In this document: positions 1 through 6,195 of the stretch, one piece after another
Position numbering within the stretch: position 1 is the first letter of the stretch
Layout: each line of letters starts with the position of its first letter
Assembly: GCA_024809215.1 (NCBI GenBank)
Contig: JANUBW010000003.1
Coordinates: 806,001-870,000, forward strand
Source of the DNA: Niastella sp. OAS944
Lineage (GTDB): Bacteria > Bacteroidota > Bacteroidia > Chitinophagales > Chitinophagaceae
Reading direction: 5' to 3'
DNA: 64,000 nt
Translations under genes and position numbers: made by a program
The notes under the pieces: generated by a model
What the model saw: only the letters and a program-made list of their open reading frames with translations
The model's database searches: none
Told to the model about the DNA's origin: nothing

Positions 1-1
1 C

Positions 2-259
2 GATATCGATCATGATGGTGTGGTTACCGAAGCCGAAAAAGCATTGGTAGGCGGCAAAAGAACATTCTACTATATAATTCTTGCTACACACATTCCATTA
101 GCAGCAATAATTCTCCCGTTTGTATTATTTACTGCATACCGGGCGTTAATAGGCGAGTGGCCTAAACATATTAAACTGGCCCGTATAACGTGGCCTATTT
201 GGTTATATGTTTCGGTAACGGGCGTATTGGTGTATTTGCTCATAAGCCCGTATTATTAA
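2..259 (+). CDS. DUF420 membrane protein, 3' part (5' end off the window)
   Basis: The frame is open from base 2 to the stop at 259, so this is the C-terminal part of a longer protein. It shows two membrane segments separated by a short charged loop with KHIKLAR and ends in ISPYY, the usual tail of DUF420 proteins, which are small polytopic proteins often found near cytochrome oxidase assembly genes. The first visible residues, DIDHDGVVTEAE, match the 12-residue EF-hand loop pattern DxDxDGxxxxxE, placed just before a membrane helix. The family function is unknown. An internal GTG at 20 is a possible start, but the uninterrupted upstream frame and the family pattern argue for a truncated gene. 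Confidence 0.8.
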   Translation, partial: DIDHDGVVTEAEKALVGGKRTFYYIILATHIPLAAIILPFVLFTAYRALIGEWPKHIKLARITWPIWLYVSVTGVLVYLLISPYY

Positions 260-268
260 TCACGTTTC

Positions 269-751
269 ATGCAACATCAACCCAACGCATTTAGTGTAAT
301 AAAGATCGTGCATATTGGCTTACTGGTAGGTATGGCCATGTTCGATATTGTGTCGCTCATTATTGTGCTGCAGGGTATTCCTGTTATTGCCGATGAGCCC
401 ATGCAAAGGAACCTGCAGGTAGGTTGTGTGTTGCTATCAGCATTATTGCTGATAGGTGGCTTTAAGATCTTCAAGAAAAGGATATTTGCCGCCCGTAATA
501 GTACCGAACCAGGAGAGAAAAGGATGGAAATGTACCGCGCAGCGTGTATAATGTGGTGGGCAATGATTGAGGCGCCGGGCATAGTGGCCGGAATAGGTTT
601 TATTATCTCGGGCAACTTTGCATTTTTTGCCCTGGCCATATTTCATTTATTGGCCATGATGGTGTTTGCGCCGCGAAAAGCGAATATCACCATGTTCCTG
701 AACCTCAATAACGATGAAGTAAAGCGGTTAGAAGGAGCAGGAAAAAAGTAG
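269..751 (+). CDS. Hypothetical four-helix membrane protein
   Basis: A 160-residue protein whose ATG lies 9 nt after the DUF420 stop, so the two are probably cotranscribed. Hydrophobic stretches near residues 12-36, 51-68, 92-113 and 117-136 suggest four membrane helices, with a basic loop (FKKRIFAARN) after the second and a hydrophilic tail. I do not recognise a named domain; similar small membrane proteins are common in Bacteroidota. No catalytic motif is visible. Confidence 0.75.
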   Translation: MQHQPNAFSVIKIVHIGLLVGMAMFDIVSLIIVLQGIPVIADEPMQRNLQVGCVLLSALLLIGGFKIFKKRIFAARNSTEPGEKRMEMYRAACIMWWAMIEAPGIVAGIGFIISGNFAFFALAIFHLLAMMVFAPRKANITMFLNLNNDEVKRLEGAGKK

Positions 752-775
752 TTCTGATTAAAAACATTTCTCAAT

Positions 776-1786
776 ATGAAGCAATTAGTTTGTGTTACTC
801 CCGGACAACTGGAATACCAGGATGGTGAGATGCCGGTTACACCCGAAAAACATTCTTTAATTAAAATAAGACGGATAGGCATTTGCGGAACCGATCTGCA
901 TGCTTATGAAGGTACACAGCCATTTTTTAATTATCCACGGATTTTAGGCCATGAGCTGGCGGCTGAATATGTTATGGGTGGTGCAGTTGGTTTTAAACCC
1001 GGCGAAGCCGTTACCATTATCCCTTACTTTAATTGCGGAACCTGTATTGCCTGCCGCAGTGGTAAGCCCAATTGCTGCACCAACATAAAAGTTTGTGGTG
1101 TACACGTTGATGGCGGTATGCGTGAATACCTGGTTGTTCCCACCTATTCATTGCTGCATGGTGAGGGATTGAGCTTTGATGAGCTGGCATTGGTAGAACC
1201 ACTGGCCATTGGCGCACATGGTGTACGCAGGGCGGCGGTACAGCCTGGTGAATTTGTGCTGGTAATTGGTGCCGGACCTATAGGCCTTGGCATTATGGAG
1301 TTTGCCCGTATTGCCGGTGGTAATGTAATTGCCATGGACATAAACGAACAACGCCTGGAGTTTTGCCGTGAGAAATTGCAGGTGGCACACACCATCAACG
1401 CAGCTACCGATGATGTAACAAAACGTTTACAGGAGATCACTAACAACGATATGCCTACTGTAGTAATTGATGCTACCGGTAGTTTGAAAGCTATCAATAA
1501 TGCATTTCAATATATGGCACATGGCGCCCGCTATGTGTTGGTTGGATTGCAAAAGAATGAGATCAGTTTTTCACATCCTGAATTCCACAAGCGTGAGGCC
1601 ACATTGATGAGCAGCCGCAATGCAACCCGCGAAGACTTTGACCTGGTTATGCAAAGCATGAAGAAAGGTTTGGTAAACCCCGCTACTTACATCACACATC
1701 GGGTTAAGTTCGATGAGGTAAAAAGCGAATTCGCCAGCTGGCTTAAACCGGAGACGGGAGTTATTAAGGCGATGGTGGAGTTGTAG
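776..1786 (+). CDS. Zinc-dependent medium-chain alcohol/polyol dehydrogenase
   Basis: A 336-residue MDR-family oxidoreductase. Catalytic zinc ligands are visible as C37 (GICGTD), H59-E60 (GHE) and E141. The structural-zinc lobe has cysteines at 87, 90, 93 and 101. The Rossmann nucleotide motif GAGPIG is at 165-170, followed by an acidic residue (MDIN) at the end of the next strand, which favours NAD. Within the superfamily the sequence resembles sorbitol/threonine dehydrogenase-like and hexonate oxidoreductase enzymes; the substrate cannot be named. It is the last gene of the left-hand plus-strand run and is followed by repeat sequence and a terminator. Confidence 0.88.
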   Translation: MKQLVCVTPGQLEYQDGEMPVTPEKHSLIKIRRIGICGTDLHAYEGTQPFFNYPRILGHELAAEYVMGGAVGFKPGEAVTIIPYFNCGTCIACRSGKPNCCTNIKVCGVHVDGGMREYLVVPTYSLLHGEGLSFDELALVEPLAIGAHGVRRAAVQPGEFVLVIGAGPIGLGIMEFARIAGGNVIAMDINEQRLEFCREKLQVAHTINAATDDVTKRLQEITNNDMPTVVIDATGSLKAINNAFQYMAHGARYVLVGLQKNEISFSHPEFHKREATLMSSRNATREDFDLVMQSMKKGLVNPATYITHRVKFDEVKSEFASWLKPETGVIKAMVEL

Positions 1787-1849
1787 GTTAGTTGGCGAGT
1801 TGACGAGGGAGTTGAAAAGTTAATAAAGTTGATGGAGTTGATAAAGGTA
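1787..1849 (+). repeat. Short-period GTTGA-type intergenic repeat (B unit)
   Basis: It begins immediately after the dehydrogenase stop and consists of degenerate repeats of about 8-10 nt built on AGTTGACG and AGTTGATA. The same words recur at 4984-5066 (opposite orientation), 9038-9240 and 45391-45434. It sits between the stop codon and the terminator at 1850, so it would be transcribed as 3' UTR. Confidence 0.75.
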
Positions 1850-1887
1850 TTGCCCAATGTAGCATATGCGAAGTTGGGCATTTTTTT
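1850..1887 (+). terminator. Rho-independent terminator after the dehydrogenase
   Basis: TTGCCCAA and TTGGGCA form a GC-containing stem around a 16-nt loop and are followed directly by seven T residues on the plus strand. It lies between the dehydrogenase and the convergent alkyltransferase-like gene. Confidence 0.8.
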
Positions 1888-1917
1888 ATGGTAGCAAGGC
1901 CATAAGTTTTGGACGCT

Positions 1918-1972
1918 ATTGCCGATTGCCGATTCACGACTGCCGTTTCACGACTGCGCGCTTAAATCATTT
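1918..1972 (+). repeat. GCCGATT/TTTCACG intergenic repeat (A unit)
   Basis: Tandem degenerate words GATTGCC, GATTCAC and GTTTCACG. The same vocabulary appears at 4806-4902 (inverted) and 9255-9450. It overlaps the last codons of the convergent alkyltransferase-like gene. Confidence 0.65.
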
Positions 1973-2360
1973 CAGTCGAAGGATCCCAGAAAAGTTTCTT
2001 AAAATCAACAACCGTATCATTCTTCACCTTAATGCCTTCTTTTTTTAGCATGGCTGCCATTTGGGAAGGTGGGTTAAAGTGATGTTTGCCGGTGAGCATA
2101 CCATTGCGGTTCACCACGCGGTGTGCGGGTACTTTGGGTTTTGCCGAACCGGCGGCATGCATAGCCCAGCCTACCATTCGGGCCGATAATTTAGTGCCCA
2201 GGCACGAAGCAATAGCGCCATAAGAAGTAACACGGCCTTTGGGAATTTGGCGCGTCACTTCAAAAACCAGGTCAAAGAAAGAATCGTCTTTTTTACCCGA
2301 TGGGTTTACGCTGGCCAGTTTTTCCCTTACAGACTTATTGTTTTTTTTGGGTGTTGCCAT
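1962..2360 (-). CDS. Alkyltransferase-like (MGMT-fold) DNA-binding protein lacking the reactive cysteine
   Basis: A 132-residue protein with the DNA-binding fold of O6-methylguanine-DNA methyltransferase: a helix-turn-helix region (GRVTSYGAIA near 42-51), an arginine-finger segment (LSARMVGWAM) and the active-site strand. The reactive PCHR motif reads PAHR at 78-81, so the methyl-accepting cysteine is alanine. This places it with the alkyltransferase-like proteins, which bind alkylated guanine and recruit nucleotide excision repair but do not repair it directly. Residues 1-27 are a basic low-complexity extension. It is the third gene of an overlapping minus-strand operon after trmB and the DUF5522 gene. 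Confidence 0.88.
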   Translation of the reverse strand: MATPKKNNKSVREKLASVNPSGKKDDSFFDLVFEVTRQIPKGRVTSYGAIASCLGTKLSARMVGWAMHAAGSAKPKVPAHRVVNRNGMLTGKHHFNPPSQMAAMLKKEGIKVKNDTVVDFKKLFWDPSTEMI

Positions 2361-2544
2361 CTTGTGTATGTTGATTTAAAAGCTGGCTTTTTCGCGGCTC
2401 AGGCACATTTACATATTCGAAAGGGCAATGCTTGCATCCGTTTCCACAACAATAACCCCGTTCAAAGTGATATTGTGCCGTAAGCACCATATACCCCTGT
2501 TCGTTATAATAAAAATCAACTCCTTCGGTCAGATTCTTCTTCAA
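2335..2544 (-). CDS. DUF5522 small cysteine-rich protein
   Basis: A 69-residue protein with the cysteine cluster CCGNGCKHCPF (cysteines at 32, 33, 37 and 40), characteristic of DUF5522, which may bind a metal. The start overlaps the end of trmB by 29 nt and its end overlaps the start of the alkyltransferase-like gene by 26 nt, so all three are very likely translated from one message. The function is unknown. The glutamine/asparagine-rich tail (QDGNTQKKQ) coincides with the overlap. Confidence 0.75.
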   Translation of the reverse strand: MKKNLTEGVDFYYNEQGYMVLTAQYHFERGYCCGNGCKHCPFEYVNVPEPRKSQLLNQHTQDGNTQKKQ

Positions 2545-3229
2545 GCAATAATATTTTTAAAGCGCTTTCTTTATCGGGCAGTGGCTCGGCCGGCAGCATA
2601 AACTGAAGGTAATGCACCCGGTTGCTTTGCGCAATATCGAGGCTCTCGTAGTGCGTTTTTATTTGTAGTACATCGCTTACCGTATCCTGGGCGTATACAT
2701 TATCGATGTCTGCAATTACTGGCAGATCGTATAACTCAATCACCCATTTGGTAAACCGGTACAAACTGGGCGAATCGGTTTTCAGGTGAACTATACCGCC
2801 CGGTTTCATTATTTGTTGGTATAAGCGCAGGAATTTGGGATGTGTGAGCCTTTTCCTGGCTTTTGACGTTCTTAGCTGCGGATCGGGGAAGGTAAGCCAT
2901 ATCTCCGACACTTCGCCTGGCGCAAAATAAGTACCAATACGATCGATTTGGGTGCGCAGGAAGCCCACATTGGTAAGGTTCTCCTGCAGGGCCTTTTTGG
3001 CGCCTACCCAAATGCGGTTTCCTTTCACGTCTACCCCCAGAAAGTTCCGGTCAGGAAACAGCCGGCCCAAACCAACTGCATATTCTCCTTTGCCGCAGGC
3101 GAGTTCGAGCGTTATGGGATTATCGTTATGAAAAAAGTTCTTCCAGGTACCCGCTGTATTTTCGGGGTATTGCAGCACATTTTTAAATGTGAGTACTTCT
3201 GCAAAGCGTTGTAATTTTTTCTGACCCAT
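2516..3229 (-). CDS. trmB: tRNA (guanine-N7-)-methyltransferase
   Basis: A 237-residue class I SAM-dependent methyltransferase that makes m7G46 in the variable loop of tRNAs. The SAM-binding segment LELACGKGEYAVGLG, the acidic GVDVKG strand end, the family motif LTFPDPQ followed by KARKRLTHP, and the TDSPSLY segment are all present. The ATG at 3229 (protein begins MGQKKLQRF) is preferred; the frame is open 18 codons further upstream, but that part is hydrophobic and not family-like. It heads the trmB-DUF5522-alkyltransferase-like operon and lies just downstream of two odd tRNA-like genes on the same strand, separated by a terminator. Confidence 0.93.
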   Translation of the reverse strand: MGQKKLQRFAEVLTFKNVLQYPENTAGTWKNFFHNDNPITLELACGKGEYAVGLGRLFPDRNFLGVDVKGNRIWVGAKKALQENLTNVGFLRTQIDRIGTYFAPGEVSEIWLTFPDPQLRTSKARKRLTHPKFLRLYQQIMKPGGIVHLKTDSPSLYRFTKWVIELYDLPVIADIDNVYAQDTVSDVLQIKTHYESLDIAQSNRVHYLQFMLPAEPLPDKESALKILLLEEESDRRS

Positions 3230-3282
3230 GAAGCGGCAAAAATAGGCGAGAAAAAGAAGGGAAAAAAACGACGTATAAAACA

Positions 3283-3312
3283 AAACCCTCAGTAAATGAT
3301 TACTGAGGGTTT
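3283..3312 (-). terminator. Terminator after the tRNA-like genes
   Basis: A perfect 13-bp inverted repeat, AAACCCTCAGTAA and TTACTGAGGGTTT, with a 4-nt loop. Read on the minus strand it is followed by a T-rich tract (TTTTGTTTT). It should end the tRNA-like transcript before trmB. Confidence 0.85.
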
Positions 3313-3319
3313 AATTAAG

Positions 3320-3483
3320 CTGTAGAGGGAGGATTCGAACCTCCACGGGGTAGTTAGCCATGGCGCAATTCTAAAGTGGTCAACCCTAGTCGATCTATTG
3401 CTAAATCGGCATTACACCACGTTTATCCCAAACCCCCACCCCCGAGACAAGAGGGCATGTCTGCCAAGTTTCATCACTCCACA
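3320..3483 (-). tRNA. Noncanonical type II tRNA-like gene, copy 1 (164 nt, GUC anticodon position)
   Basis: Read on the minus strand it folds as a cloverleaf. The acceptor stem is TGTGGAG with CTCTACA, discriminator G, with no encoded CCA. Then come U8, a 3-bp D stem ATG/CAT with loop AAACTTGGCAGA (A14 and G18-G19 present), and anticodon stem CCCTC/GGGGG with loop TTGTCTC. The T arm is GGAGG-TTCGAAT-CCTCC. U33 and the T-loop consensus are intact. The D arm is leucine-tRNA-like. The loop puts GUC (aspartate) at 34-36 and U at 37, which is unusual. The variable region is 94 nt, against 10-24 nt in normal type II tRNAs. It contains nested hairpins (GTGGT/ACCAC, CGAT/ATCG) closed by GGGG/CCCC. 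Whether it is charged or translated is unknown. Confidence 0.7.
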
Positions 3484-3511
3484 AGATAAAAACGTGTAAA
3501 AAAGATCTGTG

Positions 3512-3630
3512 CTGTAGGAGAAGGATTCGAACCTCCACGGGGTTGTTAGCCACGCCCGAAAGCGTAATTTGTCCTCTTTTCCCCACCCTCGAGACAAGAG
3601 GGCATGTCTGCCAAATTTCATCACCCCACA
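3512..3630 (-). tRNA. Noncanonical type II tRNA-like gene, copy 2 (119 nt, GUC anticodon position)
   Basis: A tandem paralog of copy 1, lying 28 nt upstream of it on the minus strand. The acceptor stem is TGTGGGG with TCCTACA; its differences from copy 1 keep pairing (A-T becomes G-C, G-C becomes G-U). D arm, anticodon arm (CCCTC-TTGTCTC-GAGGG) and T arm (GGAGG-TTCGAAT-CCTTC) are conserved and the discriminator is again G. The variable region is 49 nt: GGGG/CCCC closes it, an internal ACGC-TTTCGG-GCGT hairpin lies inside, and the segment GGCTAACAACCCCGT is shared with copy 1 except one base. Compensating stem changes argue against a decaying pseudogene. The Lrp-family gene is transcribed divergently about 150 nt away. 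Confidence 0.7.
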
Positions 3631-3782
3631 GTGTATTTGTCGTCGTTTAAAGAACTATTACAGCACAATATTAAAGAAATTGGCAGATTCATTGTAGATT
3701 ATTCAAGAAAAATTTTGAAAGTTTCGATAATATATAAATATTTGCACCATTGGTTGAATTTTGTAAAAAAACGATTGCAAAA

Positions 3783-4253
3783 ATGGCGACTAAATTGAAT
3801 TTAGATAAACTGGATCTGCAGATAATCCATGAGATGATGGACAATGCTGAAATTTCCTATGCTGATCTTGGTAAGAAGTTATTCGTTTCCGGAGGTACCA
3901 TCCATGTTCGTATAAAGAAATTGCAGGAAGCAGGTATTGTCAAAGGTACTAAATTAAATGTGGACCTAAAAGCGCTCGGATATGATGTGATTGCATTTAT
4001 TGGCATATATCTTGAGAAAAGCTCCCTGTATGATTTCGTAGCCAAAGAACTGCAGCGTATCCCCGAAATTGTACGATTGAACTACACTACAGGTAATTAC
4101 AGTATGTTTGCTGAGATAGTTTGTAAAGACATTAATCAATTACGGTTTGTATTACACGATGAGTTACAGAAGATAAAGGGTATAGAACGAACTGAAACGT
4201 TTATCTCATTAGAAGAAAGCTTTAGCCGTAACGTACAGGTTTTTACACAATAA
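3783..4253 (+). CDS. Lrp/AsnC-family transcriptional regulator
   Basis: A 156-residue protein with an N-terminal winged helix-turn-helix (LDKLDLQIIHEMMDNAEISYADLGKKL and recognition helix SGGTIHVRIKKLQEAGIV, about residues 6-50). A RAM-type effector domain follows (YDVIAFIGIYLE ... TGNYSMFAEIVCKD). Family members bind DNA as octamers and respond to amino acids or other small metabolites. The ATG at 3783 is chosen over the TTG at 3750 because the family begins shortly before LNLDKLD. It is divergent from the tRNA-like pair. The cognate ligand cannot be read from sequence. Confidence 0.88.
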   Translation: MATKLNLDKLDLQIIHEMMDNAEISYADLGKKLFVSGGTIHVRIKKLQEAGIVKGTKLNVDLKALGYDVIAFIGIYLEKSSLYDFVAKELQRIPEIVRLNYTTGNYSMFAEIVCKDINQLRFVLHDELQKIKGIERTETFISLEESFSRNVQVFTQ

Positions 4254-4335
4254 GAATATTTCGGTAACATAGGTATGTAGTTCAAAGTGGATTTTGCGTT
4301 TAATAGCATTACTATAACTTTTATCTTTACCTATC

Positions 4336-4743
4336 ATGAAAAATTTAATCCTCGGCTTGTCCTTTCTGTTTGTATTGGCTGTTTCTGTAAGTTGTAAAAA
4401 GAAAAAAGACGACAATAACACCAAATGTGGAGAACAGGAATTAAAGGTAGCCACCACACCTGCCAACGGCGCTAATGATGCTGCACAACCTGGCACCGAC
4501 TTCTCTTTATATGTGAAAATAGAAACGATGCCTGCAGGCGGCGCTACTATAACAGTTACTGCAAAAGCTGAAGGCTCTTCAAGTCCATATTTTACAACTA
4601 CCATAGAAAATGCGTTAGAGGCCAACAGCATCCTGATTACCAAAACACCCAAAAATGTTACATGTGTGGTTGAAACAGTAGTAACGTCAAAAACATGTAA
4701 TACCAATCAGTGGAAGGGTAGTTATCGTTACGCAGCAAAATAA
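4336..4743 (+). CDS. Small secreted lipoprotein of unknown function
   Basis: A 135-residue protein with a lipoprotein signal peptide: basic start, hydrophobic core, and lipobox VSVSC at about residues 17-21. A run of lysines and acidic residues follows (KKKKDDNN), typical of Bacteroidota lipoproteins. The rest is Thr/Ala-rich with four further cysteines (two in the last 30 residues) that could form disulfides, suggesting a small beta-sandwich domain. No family is recognised. It lies 82 nt after the Lrp gene and is followed by its own terminator. Confidence 0.75.
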   Translation: MKNLILGLSFLFVLAVSVSCKKKKDDNNTKCGEQELKVATTPANGANDAAQPGTDFSLYVKIETMPAGGATITVTAKAEGSSSPYFTTTIENALEANSILITKTPKNVTCVVETVVTSKTCNTNQWKGSYRYAAK

Positions 4744-4768
4744 AAGAGTAGAAATTATATACATGAAG

Positions 4769-4795
4769 GCCCTGGTAATTTGCCGGGGTTTTTTG
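4769..4795 (+). terminator. Terminator after the lipoprotein gene
   Basis: CCCTGG and CCGGGG form a 6-bp stem (one G-T pair) with a 7-nt loop, followed by six T residues on the plus strand. Confidence 0.7.
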
Positions 4796-4805
4796 TTGTA
4801 GTAGT

Positions 4806-5066
4806 TGTTTCCGGCAATCGTGAATCGGCAATCGGCAATGGTTCGCTATTATGCGGGCCTCGCTTTCGTAAAACGTGAAACGGCAAACGTAAAACGTGAA
4901 ATACAGCTGAAGGCTTAAAGCCGAAGGCCTAAAGCGAATACAAAACAGCCTGAGCTATCTCGCCAACTAAAAACCAAGAACTAAAAACTATTTCCTTTAT
5001 CAACTATATCACCTCTATCAACTTTTCAACTCCCTCGTCAACTTGTTACCTCGTCAACTTGTTAAC
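4806..5066 (-). repeat. Composite intergenic repeat (A and B units, inverted orientation)
   Basis: The left part (about 4806-4902) is made of GGCAATCGTGAATC and AAAACGTGAAACGG words; the right part (4984-5066) of ATCAACTATATCACC and GTCAACTTGTTA words. Roughly 40 nt at 4989-5028 is the exact reverse complement of sequence near 9076-9115, and the left part is the near reverse complement of 9356-9430. Between the halves is AGCTGAAGGCTTAAAGCC-type sequence. It ends 5 nt before the stop of the convergent permease gene. No gene is seen here. Confidence 0.75.
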
Positions 5067-5070
5067 TTTC

Positions 5071-6195
5071 TTACTCCTTCACCTGTAAGGCATCCCGAAG
5101 GCCATTGCCCAGCATATTGAATGCCAGCACCAGTAACATAATGGCAAAACCAGGTGCCAGGGCAAGCATTGGGTTATGTGTAATTATGAAGTTGTAGTTT
5201 TCTTTGATCATTAGTCCCCAGCTTGGTTGTGGCGGTTGAACGCCTACACCCAAAAAACTTAAACCAGCTTCAATTACAATGGCAGATGCAAAGTTGGATG
5301 CCGCAACCACCATTACCGGGCCCATTACATTGGGCAGCACATGACGAAAAATAATCCGCGTATGTGAATAACCAAGCGCTCTTGCGGCCTCAATATATTC
5401 CAATTCGCGAACGCTTAATACCTGTCCGCGAATGATACGCGCCACACTTACCCACATGGTAAGCCCAATAGCAATAAACACCTGCCAAAAGCCTTTTCCG
5501 AGTACCAATGTGATTGCAAAAACCAGCAAAAGTGTAGGAATGCTCCAGATCACGTTGATGAACCACATGATTGTATCATCGGTTTTGCCTCTGAAATAAC
5601 CAGCCAGCGCGCCCAGTAAAACGCCAATGCTTAATGAAATAATTACAGTCACCAACCCTACACCAAGGCTTACCCGAACGCCTACAAGCAGTCTGCTCAA
5701 AATATCGCGGCCGTATTTATCACTACCCAGTCGAAACTTTTTTGTAGTGACCTTAAAAGGGCCACTTTGTGACCCTTCCTGCCACTGTGTTTGTGAAACA
5801 GGAAACGCTAACCGTTCGGTAATACCTTCATCAATATATTTCTGAACAATAAGGCTGTCGCCGTTTTGTTGATAGCTTTGAATGGGAATGTATTGGTATT
5901 TGTCTTCTTCGCCATAGAACAAACGTGTAAAGAAAGAAGTGTTTTGTATTTTTCTATCGCGTGGTAATTGTAGAAATGTTTGTGTATAACCTGGTTGCTG
6001 GCCACCTATTTCAATCACCATTCTGTTTGCATTGGGCGAACCATCCGGGGCCAGCACATAAGCAAACAGCGCTACCAGTATGGCCAATACGATTATTGTA
6101 ATGCCAATAAGCGCGCCTTTGTTACGTTTAAGCCGACGCCAGGTTGTCCTTGTGGGAGCTGTATTATTTTTTAATGCGCCTTCCTTTCCACTCAT
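5071..6195 (-). CDS. ABC transporter permease, peptide/nickel (OppC/DppC) type
   Basis: A 374-residue inner-membrane protein. A first membrane segment (GALIGITIIVLAILVALFAY) is followed by an approximately 110-residue extracytoplasmic domain and then the binding-protein-dependent permease domain. That domain has about five helices and the EAA-type loop EYIEAARALGYSHTRIIFRHVLPN that contacts the ATPase. The motif LGSDKYGRDILSRLLVGVRVSL is typical of OppC/DppC. The start at 6195 (MSGKEG) overlaps the end of the upstream glycosyltransferase by 32 nt; an in-frame ATG lies 15 codons earlier. The OppB-type partner, ATPases and binding protein are not in the window. Confidence 0.9.
   Translation of the reverse strand: MSGKEGALKNNTAPTRTTWRRLKRNKGALIGITIIVLAILVALFAYVLAPDGSPNANRMVIEIGGQQPGYTQTFLQLPRDRKIQNTSFFTRLFYGEEDKYQYIPIQSYQQNGDSLIVQKYIDEGITERLAFPVSQTQWQEGSQSGPFKVTTKKFRLGSDKYGRDILSRLLVGVRVSLGVGLVTVIISLSIGVLLGALAGYFRGKTDDTIMWFINVIWSIPTLLLVFAITLVLGKGFWQVFIAIGLTMWVSVARIIRGQVLSVRELEYIEAARALGYSHTRIIFRHVLPNVMGPVMVVAASNFASAIVIEAGLSFLGVGVQPPQPSWGLMIKENYNFIITHNPMLALAPGFAIMLLVLAFNMLGNGLRDALQVKE

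Noticed and set aside
3320-3483. tmRNA or a tRNA with a group I intron
   Set aside because: A tmRNA lacks an anticodon arm, which is intact here, and no tag reading frame is present. The extra 94 nt are too short for a group I intron and lie after, not within, the paired anticodon arm.
3401-3624. Two overlapping minus-strand ORFs of 61 and 70 codons
   Set aside because: They lie inside the two tRNA-like genes and translate duplicated RNA structure, which explains their similarity to each other.
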